Assembly (NCBI GenBank): GCA_010094045.1 | Contig: ML986666.1 | Coordinates: forward strand, 1-64,000 | Direction: 5' to 3' | DNA from: Lojkania enalia | Taxonomy: Eukaryota; Ascomycota; Dothideomycetes; Pleosporales | Length of the DNA stretch: 64,000 bases | Shown here: positions 44,888-57,019 of the stretch, in pieces | Numbering within the stretch: the first letter of the stretch is position 1 | Layout of the letters: every line of letters begins with the position of its first letter | Translations under genes and position numbers: made by a program | The notes under the pieces: generated by a model | The model's database searches: none | Told to the model about the DNA's origin: nothing | The model's input: only the letters and a program-made list of their open reading frames with translations

Positions 44888-46048
44888 CTACTCTTTCTCT
44901 TGCAAGAACTCTATGACCGCTATTGATAGTTAGCTATAATTAAGAGATACGAGGTCAAACTGCTTACCTCTCCTAAATGCTTCTGGGTTTTCACTGATAA
45001 CCCAATGACCGGCCTCTATATCTACCAACTCGAACCTGGGGAAGAATCGCCCGATGATGGGGAGTGTTTCATCGCTCACATAATGGCTCCTCGTTCCCCG
45101 AACAAACAATGCGGGCTTATTGAAGCGTCGTTCATCTGGGTTAGTAAAGGGAAAGTCGGCCATGTCATCGAGAGCGTGGGCAAGAGTTCGAACTGGGATC
45201 CGGAATTTTAGAGGTTCGCCGGGCGTAGGTCGAATCAGATTGGTCAAAAGGAACTGTCGTACGGGAAGCTCCTAGTGGAATTAGTCATCTATTCATACAA
45301 AAGCGTATTTGACACGGGCTTCCGGACAGAGATGCTGATCAGACGTGCAAATCATGCCATCTTACCTTCGCATATGGTTGCAGTATTTCATCAGCCTCTT
45401 TCTGACTCTTCACCTTTGCCTCCTCTATCTTGCGCATGCCCTCGACATATTTGGGGAAGTCGCTAGACAGAGCCGCATCTACGGGTGCATTATCAACTGC
45501 AATGATATTCTGGCAACAGTCGGGATTCCGTAGCGCCACTGTCATTGCCGTCTTTGCGCCCATAGAGTGTCCAACGAGCGTCACATTTTGGAGGTTGTGT
45601 TTCTGGAGGAAGGCTTCGGTGTCTTCAGCGAGGGCAGTATAATTGTGGATTCGATGGTGGCCCGTGTCACCATGGTTGCGGAGGTCAATGGCATAGATAG
45701 GACGTGCTAGGTCACGAGCTAGAGCTCTAGAAGATATGTTAGCTAGGATGAAAGACAATCGAGACTACCTGAATAGCGATACGGCTAATTTACATACTTG
45801 CTGATGCTCCTGTTGTTCTTTTTGCTTCCAAATAAGCCATGCAAGATCAAGATAGGCGCTCCCTTCGCTCTCCCGCCGCTATCGTGGAGGTCGAATGCGA
45901 GATCCATTATCCTCCAGCGCGCGCTGGCGTGGAAGGAACGCGTCCATGGCTGCGCCGGAGCTCCACCCGACAAAATCCGCCAATTCTCGTATTTAAGATG
46001 CAGCAGCGGCGCGTGGAGCAGCCGTATTCGCTGTGGTAGAACGCTCAT
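44888..46048 (-). CDS. ABHD11-like mitochondrial alpha/beta hydrolase
   Basis: Four exons (46048-45798, 45726-45366, 45271-44968, 44919-44888) give 315 residues, all in frame. The first 45 residues are basic and hydroxylated (MSVLPQRIRLLHAPLL, then FHASARW), a likely mitochondrial presequence. The hydrolase core starts LAFDLHDSGG, then ILHGLFGSKKNNRSISK (oxyanion region), AIDLRNHGDTGHH, VTLVGHSMGAKTAM with Ser138, NAPVDAAL, GTRSHYVSDE near the acid, and DIEAGHWVISENPE with the catalytic His. This order and the HGLFGSKKNN and DLRNHG motifs are typical of ABHD11 and yeast Imo32. ABHD11 is a mitochondrial serine hydrolase. The short last exon codes only AVIEFLQEKE. Confidence 0.92.
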
Positions 46049-46226
46049 ATCGCGAGTTGTGGAGAGTTGACACTTTTGGCCAAGATATTTCCGACCAGAA
46101 CCGCGGAAAGCCGCCCGGGACGGAAAACGTCACCGCACGTGTTGAACCTCCGCTCATCCTACACGGCACAGCATCATGCGACACTCATTATGCCATTGAC
46201 CTTTGTACCCAAATATCTATTATCCT

Positions 46227-47306
46227 TTAACACTTGCTAGCACGCGGGCTCTTAATTACCCAGATGTCATCCACCCGAGGCTTCTCCGGAACCGTACTCT
46301 GCGCTGGATCTTCCACAAACCTGCCATTCCCCTCAACGAACCATTTATACGGCATGTAAAAGTAACCGTCCTTGCCCCAACGAGTGCCATACGAATTAAG
46401 AACGAGGAAAAGCTGCTTCGTGCGATCGTACCCGGTAATGAGCATTTGATGGCCCCATTTCCTCTCGCCATTATCGCGCAACCAACCTTCATAAACGTAG
46501 TCCTGGCTCAGTCCCCATTCCTTCGTGGTTGTGCCTTGGTACTCGATCGAATCATGATTGTATGGGAACCAGCAGCCGAACACAACAGAAAAGCCTTCAC
46601 ATAGCGCAGCCTCGATATCATTGATCACTTTGGTGCCGCCCTGCCCTATTGCGTAGTCATACAGGTCGTTGATGCGATGGTAGCTGAAAAACGGATCTAT
46701 GTATTTTAGTGCTTCATCCATTGCCGTTGAAGGCATGTTCCAGAACGCAGGGTTCGTATTGGGGTCCTCATATTTCCATGTATCTTCCGAGCACACGCCG
46801 AACTTCTTAAGGGCCCTAAAACCATAGCGGGCCCAGGTCGTCCCATCCTTTTTAACTTCGTCCTCAACGTCTTGCCGCTTGAACTTTGTTATGCCATCCT
46901 CCGCCAAGAGCTCCGGAATGGTCTGGTTGAAGATCTTGCTGATCTCATCCTTTGGCAAAACCGGGTACTCGGTGACGTTCATGATGCGTTCATGATACCA
47001 TATGAAGTTCCGAGATGGGTTATAGTCCTGCATACCCTTCTCACAACAAGCTTCGGCATTTTCGCCATATTTGAGGCTGAGACTATGTCAGTTTCCCACA
47101 AAGAAAATGAATCAGGGCACTCACGCAGCAGCGATGGCATTAGCAGTGCAACTGTTGGTACCGCCAAATTGGTCATAAGCTTGGTGAAACATACGATGTG
47201 TCTCTCTGAGGTCAACGCGCTCCTTTATCTGCAAGCCAGACGGTGCCGAGTATATCAGGTCTTTTGGATGGTTCGGCGAGGGAGCCCATCCTGAAGGACC
47301 AGGCAT
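46227..47306 (-). CDS. Papain-like (C1) cysteine peptidase
   Basis: Two exons (47306-47125 and 47076-46227) over a 48-base intron (GTGAGT donor, CTCAG acceptor) give 343 residues. The catalytic Cys is Cys53 in YDQFGGTNSCTANAIA, with the oxyanion Gln at 46. The catalytic His is in WGHQMLITGYD and the Asn in VLNSYGTRWGKDGYF. These are the three papain landmarks in order. There is no signal peptide and no propeptide of the usual ERFNIN type, so it is probably cytosolic and made active or controlled in another way. Similar short C1 proteins occur in bacteria and some fungi. It lies 178 bases from the ABHD11-like gene, on the same strand. Confidence 0.9.
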
Positions 47307-48123
47307 CTTGGATTTGAGTGAGACTTGTGTCCAAGATTGGGGGCAGGAGCTCTATATTGCGGAAGCCAAAGAGGACAGTGTATCAGCTATGTTGGAACTC
47401 TAGCACTCGGTAGTGGCCTTTTATAGCCCAATTCCGCACTAAAATCGACATAATTTTCTCGACGGACGCATTAGAGCTGAAAGCGGGGCCATGTGCGAGC
47501 CGAAGGGCAAATTTCCATGCTGATACCGACATCAATCAAGCATGGCTAGCTAGAAATCAGCTACACAGGACCTCCACAGCAGGTACTTGCGTTCTCGCAT
47601 AAGCGAGATGTTCAAGAGTACCAACAATCTATTTCTTCGTCATTTACGTCCGTATACGGTTTTACGCAAGCCACTCCTAGCACATTTGGTAAAGCTATCG
47701 ATAGATGGCGTGGTTAGTATACAATAATGAGACCCGTCAGCTATTGCGGTTGTGGTTCAAGCCTTAGAACGGTCGGTCCGCGAAACGGGTCGTCCCCGAT
47801 TCAGCATAGACTACAGCTTTACCCGAGCTGAGCGAAGCCACCCCACTACGATATGTGGTCTGGCCCGGCGACTTGACAAGACCAAGCGAGGCGTTTAGCC
47901 GTTCTTAGGGGCACTCTCGGGAGATCCGATGGCTAGACGAGTTTCATACAAATATAGAGTTAATTTGAAGGAAGAGACAGTGGTTGGGCTAAACATATCG
48001 GGCTATGCGAATAATAAGGATAGTGTGAGAAGTCGATAAGTTTCTCATACAAACACAAACACAAGTATGGGGGTAGCCGTTAAGAAGACGATTCGGTACA
48101 TTGACGATATGTAACCCCATCTA
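47307..48123. other. Intergenic
   Basis: Promoter of the peptidase gene and 3' flank of the Zn2Cys6 gene. Short frames only. Confidence 0.5.
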
Positions 48124-50071
48124 CTAGCAAGGTGGGAAATGCACACCAAACATGCTCGCGACAAAAGTACCACAGAAATTCTCCAACAAACTCATGTCCA
48201 GTCCTGGAAAAGGGTTCCATTCATCGCTGACGCCAGATGAACTCTGTCGTCCAATCGCACGCGCCTCACTCCGCGCAGACTCAGAGGCGCCAGCCGAATG
48301 CGGCGGTTCTGCCATGATATCAAACTGCCTAAAAGCTTCCATATCAACAGGTGCTTGACGACTCAACGCTTCGAAAACGCATGCAATTTGCCCCCACTCG
48401 TCCAAGAATTTAGTTGCTGACCCTCTGAAATGGGCATGCGCCATGGCAACATGGTTGCGCGCGACTTCGCGCTCATCAAGCGTTGCTTGAGCGTTCAATA
48501 CGAAGTACCGCAGGAGGAAAAGCGTGGCGAGAGTAAGGCTACGGGAGTAATGTTTCGGCAGCGTTCGTCGAAGAGCCGAGGGCGCGAGATCGGGATACTC
48601 GTCGCTTGTGAAATGGAGGCCTTGGTTGCATAGATACACAACCCGCACAGCGACCGGAAACGCTAACTTGATGAGAATGTTCAGAGACATTGTATCTGAT
48701 TTCATTCGAATAATTGATGTTGCGTATAGATGTAGTTTGGCCGTCATCAGTGCGAGGTCTGTTCTATTTGTCCAGTCGGTTGGATATCTCTTCTGTAAAA
48801 TGTCTAGTTCGTTGATGACGACTTGGACAAGTGAGAAATTGGCAGAGCCTCCTGAATCATCCAGAAGGGCATTAGTGTATTTCGCTAATGTCTGCTGGAC
48901 AATGACCTGGAAACCGAGTTCAGAGGGGAGCGGATAGTGGCGAACGTATTGCTCGATAATATTTAGATCGCAAGCGAGGTTTACAGGTGGACTGATGCCT
49001 AGCATCATAGCGAGTCTGCGGAGTAAGTCATGAAGCCTCAGCTAAGTAAAATAGTAAACTCACGTCGTGCTGGAGAGAAAACAGCCCAGCCAAGTTTTGA
49101 CCCTTGACTGCAAGCTCACATTTCTGGTTTTAGGAGGTTGTATGGCTTCAGAACGATTGAGCCCCATGTCCAATGCTGAATTGATAGCAATTCCAGAATA
49201 GAGCCAGCTCGGGTCTTCAAATTGCCGTTGAACAGGCAATGGCCACACCATCAGATATGTAAGAGCTTGGACAGTAGGTATTGGTAAAGGAGCCATCAGA
49301 GCTTCGACTCTAAGCTGTTCTTCAAAAGGCTTCCTCAAACCGTTGAAAAGTTCAACGTGCCCAGGCTTCAACTCGCGCGAGGTGACAATTGCGATGACGG
49401 TCCAGAACCGGATTGGGCAGTTGAAATATATGGACGGTATAGTGTTTACTGGATCGATAACTGGGAAATGGGGATAGAAAAGAGTAGTAAATCTAACATA
49501 GGTCTTAGCACATGCGTTCAATAGTGGAAAAGATTCCTCTTCCGAACAAGAACTCACATTTTGAAGATATCAATCACATTCGCCTTGTCGATCGTGAAAT
49601 CCCCGAGGTAGAATGCCTCCAGTCCTAGGTTCATCTTGTTAAATCCCGGGGTTGCCGGGCCCTCGGCGTTCTGCTTGGACGGGGACTCCGACATAGGGCT
49701 CGATGGGTAGGCGGTTGATCGAACTGCTCTCTCCTTGATCTGTTTACCCTTAAGTGCTTTGAGTTCCCGTGCCATTTCCTCTACACGTCTGAAAGCCTTG
49801 TAAGATGCCTATACACTAAAAGTCAATTGAAATATGGGTACCTTCGGGCAGGCGTTCGACGGAATGATGAGTCTACAACGCAATGAAGGTGCCTCGTTTG
49901 ACACCTTGAACAAGGCGCCGGAAACTTGCTTTGAGAGTCGCATCGAAGCTATGATACAGTTATACGAGACCCTAAATGAGGATAATTCTGCATTACTTTG
50001 ACTTGTTTGCATTCTGTGCAAGCTCTAACAGGCCTATTATTCAGCCGGTTCACGAGCGTGTTCTCCATCAT
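48124..50071 (-). CDS. Zn2Cys6 fungal transcription factor
   Basis: Five exons (50071-49997, 49948-49842, 49788-49558, 49492-49064, 49015-48124) give 577 residues with all junctions in frame. The zinc cluster crosses the first splice: ACTECKQVK, then LRCDS, then CSRCQTRHLHCVV, the six Cys of the C6 type. A basic linker and a short helix (VEEMARELKALKGKQ) follow. The middle-homology region starts at IFTTLFYPHFPVIDP and includes IAINSALDMGLNR and the C-terminal regulatory helices. This is the standard fungal Zn2Cys6 regulator with the fungal-specific middle domain. Its targets are unknown; no linked biosynthetic cluster is visible. Confidence 0.93.
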
Positions 50072-51238
50072 TTGACATCCATGCCAGCCCGGAGGAAGGT
50101 GACTGGGCCATGGACTACCTTTTCAGTCTTTTAAGCAAGCACAATTAGCGATCCAAATATCGAATATCCAACAATGAGAAAACAACGGTTTGCGGAAGAA
50201 TAAGCACGATCACAGGGATGTCGTCGGTATAAACGTCCAATCAGGAAACCCGAACCATCGAGCCGCGTACTGATCCGAGCTCCCGGTTCACCTTGCCAGT
50301 CTAGATGTGCCCCACGAAGCTGAACCTGGATGTTCCTCGTTGATTCATGCTCATATATCTTCCATCTAGGTATACACAACATAAGCACTTTCATTTTCCA
50401 CAATTACTCAGATATTCTCAGTCTTCCTTTGCTATCGTCCTCCCTAGTCCTATGGCAAGCGTCTATGTGCTGTGCAACCAACTACACAGAATAGCCTGAT
50501 ACTAAGCATTCCCAGCCATTCCATTTTATGCTAACCACCATGCATTCAATTTTGTTGTTATACAAGCAGCACTATCCCAGAACACACCAAATTTGAGAAG
50601 TAATATGGACAAAAGATGTTTTAATTCAGGGCGCTAGCTTTTTGGGTCAAACTATTCGATGGTGAATTCAGTTCATGATCTTTGTGGTATTATTGTTTCA
50701 CAACATTAAAACAATAGTAAGTTGTATTTCTTGTATTCTCGCCCCATAATGTTAGAGAAACGGTGAGCTGTTTTTGTTGTATTATTGGTTCAGAATGTTA
50801 GAGAAATAATGAGCTATTCACGTTGTATTATCTATTCACAGTGTTAGAGCAAATAGTGAGCCGCGTAATTGCAAGTCTAATTCTACAGTCACTTATTGCA
50901 TATTTTTAGATCCCATAGTCACTAATCTCCCAGCCAGGCAACGGTGATTCTTGTTTCAAGTTGCAAATCAGCTGGTAAGAAGGTAGATTGGGTATTTGTT
51001 CATCAACTAACCATTTCATATAAGGCAGAATCTATTAGTCTGTTGTTTATGAGCATAGTTAGAAGAGCTAGACTCCTCAATTCTCTGATCAATCAACTCA
51101 TTGCATTGTACATTCACGATCCCCATAGCTTCGCGCATCCCAGGTATTAAATCATGACTTTCCCCTTCTATTCAGAAAACTCATTCGATCAATTCTTGCA
51201 TAAGCCTATCAAGCATCTGCCTCTACAACACAACTAAC
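50072..51238. other. Intergenic with a tandem repeat array
   Basis: Promoter of the Zn2Cys6 gene, AT-rich sequence, and the repeat array at 50683-50865 listed separately. The frame at 50131-50403 has no domain. Confidence 0.45.
50683..50865. repeat. Imperfect tandem repeat, four units of about 46 bp
   Basis: Four consecutive units start at about 50683, 50731, 50776 and 50822. Each has TTGTATTATT-like and TTCACAATGTTAGAGAAA-like blocks and ends near GTGAGCT. The first unit is the most diverged. A minisatellite in AT-rich DNA upstream of a small gene; no obvious protein or RNA role. Confidence 0.75.
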
Positions 51239-51694
51239 ATGTCTGCGAGCGACAAGAATACTCCTGATGCGAACCCAACCCAATCCAATGAGCTTCGAAA
51301 TAATCTCACTCGACCTTCTGATGAGCTGTCTCGGGAGGAACTCCGCAGCCTCTGCTGTAATCTGGCAGATTGCATTGTAGATTTTGTCAGACTCCTGAAC
51401 TTCCCTCCCGGACAAAATACTAACTCAACGACAACACAGTTAGTTGATGCTGACACAGCCAAGACTAGATCTAATCCCCACTTTGTGATCGAATTACAGA
51501 AACTGGACCACTGCATGCGCCAGTATGCTCGCTGCGGCGGGCAGTTCGAGCTTTTATTTGCAGAGGATGACGAGATGAAACAGCACATGAAATTTGATGA
51601 GCTGGAACAGAGCGCGTATTATCAGTATTTCAAGCCCCTCTTCGACAAGGAATGGGCTGATGCTTTCCAGATGAAGTCAGCTAAATATAGCTAA
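51239..51694 (+). CDS. Hypothetical 151-residue protein
   Basis: An intronless frame with even codon use, a good start context and no signal peptide or membrane segment. The first 35 residues are polar. A helical middle (LSREELRSLCCNLADCIVDF) and a helical C-terminal half (HFVIELQKLDHCMRQYARCG) carry five Cys. I do not recognise a family. Coding-like composition in the middle of decayed DNA argues that it is real, but it may be species-specific. Confidence 0.5.
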   Translation: MSASDKNTPDANPTQSNELRNNLTRPSDELSREELRSLCCNLADCIVDFVRLLNFPPGQNTNSTTTQLVDADTAKTRSNPHFVIELQKLDHCMRQYARCGGQFELLFAEDDEMKQHMKFDELEQSAYYQYFKPLFDKEWADAFQMKSAKYS

Positions 51695-52598
51695 GAATTT
51701 GTACGGACACTCACTAATAGAAGCTAGCTGAACGATGTAAGATTAAGATTAAACATCGTAAAAAGCCACTTCGACGCTGCCATAACAAAATCCGTTCCGC
51801 GCTCAGAGTCCTCTTCCTCCAACTCTAGTGCATCATGGGCCTTTAGACCTACTTTACCATGTCCTCTTATAAATTATATACATCGTCATGCTCAATCAGA
51901 TGCACAATTACTATTTAGATGCAGGAACAAGAAGGAAAGATAATATATTGCAGTTCATGTCCATCATACCTCTATCATATCCTTACCCATACATAGCCTC
52001 ATAGCCTCGGCTCCCAGTCTTCATCCTACATTATAGCCGTCCTCGACATGCCATAAGTAACCTTGCGTTCTTTGCTTATTCTACTTCTCATCATGCAGGT
52101 ATATGAATGACTAACTAGTGATATAATGTTATTTCTCTCCTATAGAAAAGCTTATTTCCAATATGGACAATAATTTCACCTAAAGGAACAAAAGACCTAT
52201 AGGGGAGTCAGCGGGTTGACGTTCATTCCTAGTAGCGGAAAGCCCCCTATATTAGAATCTATTGTTTGGGCATCTTAGGTACCGCGCCACACTATAGGCT
52301 ATACAATCAGCTGCCTGCCGCTTCGAACTAAGCTTGTTTTAGCTCCATCCTCACAAAATAGTACGGCACAGCACCACAGAATCAGCTCTTGGCACTCTTA
52401 TGTTGTCTCGCTTTCAGATGCGATTCTTTCGTACAGCTTAGCCTGCTATTTCCCTAGGTGCTAGCCAACCTCAATAGCTAGAACTAGTATTCTCAACAGA
52501 AGAGCTAATTGCTATGCTTGTCTCTTTCACTAGGCATCCACCTCTAAACATCGATATTCTATCCTACTGCATGCACCCGTCCAGCCCCTTGCAAAGCA
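51695..52598. other. Spacer, AT-rich
   Basis: No gene seen. Frequent TA-rich words and stops in all frames, as in the decayed region that follows. Confidence 0.45.
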
Positions 52599-54805
52599 AT
52601 GCATCTTCTACAGCATGGCCAAGCTGGGGATTTTAGTCTCACGAACGACTTAATAGGCGATGATAGAGTCCCTCTTTTTGCTATCCTTTCGCATACTTGG
52701 TCGGAGGGCGGAGAGGTTACCTTCTAGAATATAATACATGGCGCGGGACAGAGCAAATCCGGCTATAACAAGATCCGGTTCCACAGACAACAAGCTAAAT
52801 ACAATGGCTTGCGATAATTTTGGGTGAACACCTGTTGAATTGGCAAATCAAACTATAGTGAACTTCAGGTGGCGCTGAACTCCTTGTCTCGCTGGTACAG
52901 GAATGCGGCTAAATACTACGTCTATCTATCAGATATATCGACGGCGAAGCGGGAATCAAGCTACGGATTCTCTAAGTTTACTTGGGAGCCAGCTTTTCTG
53001 GAAAGCAGACGATTTAATCGGGGATGAACCCTTCAAGGACTTCTTGCCCCAAGTTCAGTCAAGTTTTTCTCCCGAGAACGCAAGCTACTTGGTAGCAAGA
53101 GATTAGTAATGCAAAAAATCTATAAAATAACCGGAATTCCTAGGTCAGCGCTTCAAGGAGCCCCTTTATTTCAGTTTAGCGTTAACGGGCGCTTGTCGTG
53201 AATAGGAAACCGCAAGACTAAGCTCGAAGACGAAGCGTACTCATTACTTGGCAGTTTCGATGAGTGCGCGGCGCTTATACATGGCGAAGGGATAGCGAGG
53301 GCACTTCAACGGCTTATTAATGAGGTCGACAAGCGGGAGAAATGTATACAAGATTTACGCCTCACCGATCCCCGTTATGACAAGAAGCGTATCGAAGACA
53401 CTAAGAGCGGTTTCATAGATGACTCATATCGCTGGATACTCGACAATGCCAATTTCCTGCGATAGCGTGATGATAATGAGAGCCGACTGTGGATCAAGGG
53501 CGACCTGGCAAAAGGAAGACGATGCTGCTCTATGGAATCATCAACGATCTAAACAAGTTAACTGCAGAGACAATATCCTGTCCTAGTTCTTCTGCTAGGC
53601 CACTGACTCACGGATCAATAACGCTACGGCCGTGCTACGAGGTCTCCTCTACTTGCTGTTTAATCAGTAGCCATCGCTTGTCTCCCACGTACGGAAGCAT
53701 GATTACACAGGCAAATCACTCTTCGAGGATTCAGATTCCCGGTTTACCTTGTCAGAGATCTTCACAAGTATTTTGCAAGATCCAAGCTTAAACATGACCT
53801 ACTTGATCGACGCGCTCGAAAAATAGCAGACCAAGCAAAGCTATTGGACTTCATTGTCCAGAAATCGATTATATCTTCGCGCGTTAAGTGGATGATCTCT
53901 ATCCGCAACGAAGCTTAACTTGAGTGAAGACTACAGCTTAATGATTCGGGGATAAGGTAAGTCCCGAGCTGAAAGAAAGTGCAGAGCAGATATCTTGCGC
54001 CGCTGCTACGTACATTAACTACGGTCTTTCGGAACTGCCGGAAATCTAACATGACAAGGCCCTTCGAAATAGGGTCCGAGAGAAAATTCGGACAAAGGCT
54101 ACTAGAACTTTTCTCTAAGTATCTCTTATTGTTAAAGAGCTGAAGAACCTAATAGACTGGGACGTGCTATAGGTGCTTAGTGAAGTTCCAATAGGATTAA
54201 AAGGCGTGTATTATCGAACGATGAAGCAAACCAAACGACTATAGCGTTAGTATCTAGTACTTTGGCAACACTTTCTCTCTACTATTACTACTACTTATCG
54301 TCAGCTACACCTCCAGGAAGTCTATATTTTCTCCGGCTTGCCTATATATGTTAGAAAAATAGGCGAGGCCACTACATTAACTGTAAAGATTTGTAGCTCA
54401 TTCCTTACAATGCGAGATGACAATGTCTATATTTTCCACCAGCCACCTAGAGACTTCTTGTTAGAGGAAGCAAACTATAATATCTTTTCGTACGGTACTG
54501 GAGATTTTCACCAGTCAACCTTCTCTAGATAACTCCAGGTTATTCCTAGGACGCCCTGGCGAGATATGTACAGCTTGGGTGCATTGGGGTATTCTGCCAA
54601 GGTGATTGAAGAGCCGGACATATACGCACTAGCAGCGTTACGATACTCGTGTATCTACTGGATTGATCACCTCTATGACTGGAATGCCAACTCTCCTATC
54701 AATCACAGAGTTGTCCTACAGGACGTAGTCACTATTGACAGCTTTCTGCGGAAAAAGTACTGTCCCACGAACGTGAACTGTACGTTGTCCTATTGTCATC
54801 AGTGA
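52599..54805 (+). pseudogene. HET-NACHT (STAND/NLR) incompatibility gene, decayed
   Basis: From an ATG at 52599 one frame can be followed for 900 bases through stops. It reads as a HET domain (PLFAILSHTW, SGYNKIRFH, NSLSRWYRNAAKYYVYLSDI, GIPRSALQGAPLFQFSVN) and then as the NACHT entry (DPRYDKKRIEDTKSGF, SYRWILDNANF, LWIKGD). Stops stand at 52725, 52815, 52836, 53025, 53199 and 53463. A one-base loss near 53503 shifts the frame at the P-loop. Later pieces include NNATAVLRGLLYLLFNQ, FTSILQDPSLNMTYLIDALE, RDDNVYIFHQPPRDFLLEEA and MYSLGALGYSAKVIEEPD to 54805. Intact homologues control heterokaryon incompatibility or other self/non-self responses. The C-terminal repeat domain is missing or unreadable. 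Confidence 0.85.
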
Positions 54806-55904
54806 ACAATACGTTGCTAGAGAGTTAGTGAATTACCATTTCAACCTGCCCCTCTGTATAGTAGCAGTCCGTAGCGGCGGTTATTCGAGTTCGCTTTCCT
54901 TCAGGTGTTTCCGACAGTTCCGCCGAGAACCGGTCGGGGCCTAGCCCTTTATATACTAAGTTATATTTCACTATTCTCTATATTTTATAGAGGGCTAGGG
55001 ATCATCATATATATCTAACTTGCCAATTTTCCATAGCGAAGCTTTTGTGATATAGAAGTACTGTTTTGTTCGGTAGCAAATCAAACGCCTAGAGTTGTAG
55101 CAGAATGATAACTATGATGCTAAGATTTGCGTTTGCAAGTGGGGCAGACTACTTGAGAAGGGAAGCAAATTTCACTAGTGGCCTTATGGGAAGAACGAAT
55201 AATTTTTTCATAAAGCAGATACCACTTTGAAGTGCGCTAAGCGGTTATTAGTGCTGTTTACTGATTGCTCCAGAGTCGGATCTTCATATTCCAAGCGTCT
55301 GCATAACCGTAGGCCTAATAGCTATTAGCTAACGTTAGTTAGGCTTACTAAATAACCTAAGTCAATTACACTTCGATGATTATATGGGACGTCCAGAGCC
55401 ATTTCGTGCTAGCCGGGACTGGTAATTGTTTTGATTGGATGTGCTGACCTGCGTAGCGACTTTGCATGAATTTGCACGCCACAGAAAATACAAGGCTGAT
55501 CATAACTTCCTACTATTGTTATAAGACTCTAAGGCTCGTGTAAGACCCTTATATAAGTATCGTGTTTGGTAAGCGCTTGATGGTGGGGATGTAGTGAAGG
55601 GATGTCATTATATTATAAAAGGAGGCTCTCTGCGAATCAGGCGCGAAGGCGACGGTGCGAACGTAATTCATAGGTAAGATAGGTCCTGAATATTTAAGAG
55701 TAGCTAGAGCACATGGCTCATATAAAAGTACAGGAGGCCTCGACTTGTGTGCAGATTTGCTTGAAGTATTGTACCCCTCGTATTTTCTAGTATAGTGGGT
55801 TTTCCCCGACCCACGGATGGACGTTATTTCGCCTTAAAGAAAACGAAACACTTTGTTTGACAAGATGCACCAATTTAGGCATAGGATGATATTCCTAGAT
55901 GAGT
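54806..55904. other. Spacer, AT-rich
   Basis: Sequence past the readable end of the HET-NACHT relic. I looked for WD40 or ankyrin repeats as a C-terminal domain and did not find them. No gene seen. Confidence 0.45.
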
Positions 55905-56501
55905 CTAACTTTTCCGTATGCGGGAGTCTGCATCGGGAATACTTTTGTTTACAGCTATGCTAGTCTCATCTAAGGCTCCTAACGGCACATCCAGGCCGTG
56001 TGGAGAAGTTCCTACTTCCCCGAAGGATCGTGATATGGTTGTCTGACTGAGAGGAATTCGGAGATTGCTTTCAGAGCTCCTAGCGGGTGTCGTGCTTTTG
56101 GCCTCTGCGCAAAGTCCAACCTCGTAATTACTCCCAAAGCTTTCAACTATAACCATTTTCGGGAGACAGTTGACTTTGGTGACATAATCAAATTGCTCCG
56201 CTTTATGTACAACACAGGTTTGCTTCCATAGTTGAATCTCTTGCTTGAGCTGTGCGTGTTCTGTTTGGGGATTTGTCTGAGCCAATTTTATGTCTCTCAG
56301 CTCGCGTTCTACCTCATCCATCGAAAAAAACGGTCGCATCTCGGCCCTTCCGGGAGGCTTGAAGATGCTTATTTCCCTTCTATACATAAAAACAAAGAAA
56401 ATAAATATCAATGATATGGATTAAACGAAATGAATATACTTGACTCGGTCCAGAGTAGGCATATGGATGAGGTCTAACTGGCTCCGCTCAGCACTGGCCA
56501 T
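55905..56501 (-). CDS. Hypothetical protein with coiled-coil segment
   Basis: Two exons (56501-56440 and 56379-55905) over a 60-base intron (GTATAT donor, GTATAG acceptor) give 178 residues. The join reads TLDRVKREISIFKPPGR. A helical segment follows (MDEVERELRDIKLAQTN, then HAQLKQEIQLWKQT) with coiled-coil spacing. The C-terminal half is polar, Ser/Thr-rich and likely disordered. No recognised domain, signal peptide or membrane segment. It sits beside decayed DNA and may be a truncated relic of a longer gene. Confidence 0.45.
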
Positions 56502-57019
56502 TATTTCACTTAAGCGGCCGAGGGCTCGTTACTGCACGATGATCGCGTCGATGCCCCACCTGTTAAGTTGAAAATCACTAGGCTCCTAAAAAAGCCAAGT
56601 TAGATACTTTGTGCTGGTAACTAGTTAGGATAGGCATAGGGGGGTTAGGACAAAGTTCGGTGTGGTTTCGTGGCGTATTGTGTAAGCGATTAACATGGGC
56701 TTTCAATTTGGACAGACTCTGTGGCTCCATTTTGGGAGAGTCAAGTTCGTCATGGCGTCCATGCGGATGCCATCATACACCGTTACAAAACACCATATCC
56801 TGAAGTTTTTCCAAGGGTTCCATAATATCTCTAGCATTTTGGAGAACGTAATATTAGCGCAGCATAGCTCGCTCGGCGAAATTGAAGTAATACATACATA
56901 CACGAAAGCAACCGCTTCAGAACCCAATCAAATATATATATATATATATATAAAATTGGGTCCTACTCTCAAAAACCCACATTCAAGACATGGTACCTGT
57001 GTTCAGACAGTTCAGGCGT
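56502..57019. other. Intergenic with TA microsatellite
   Basis: A TA repeat of about ten units (56932-56952) is flanked by a perfect 7-base inverted repeat (ACCCAAT at 56922-56928, ATTGGGT at 56955-56961), so the site could extrude as a cruciform. A 114-codon frame across it is not supported. Confidence 0.6.
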
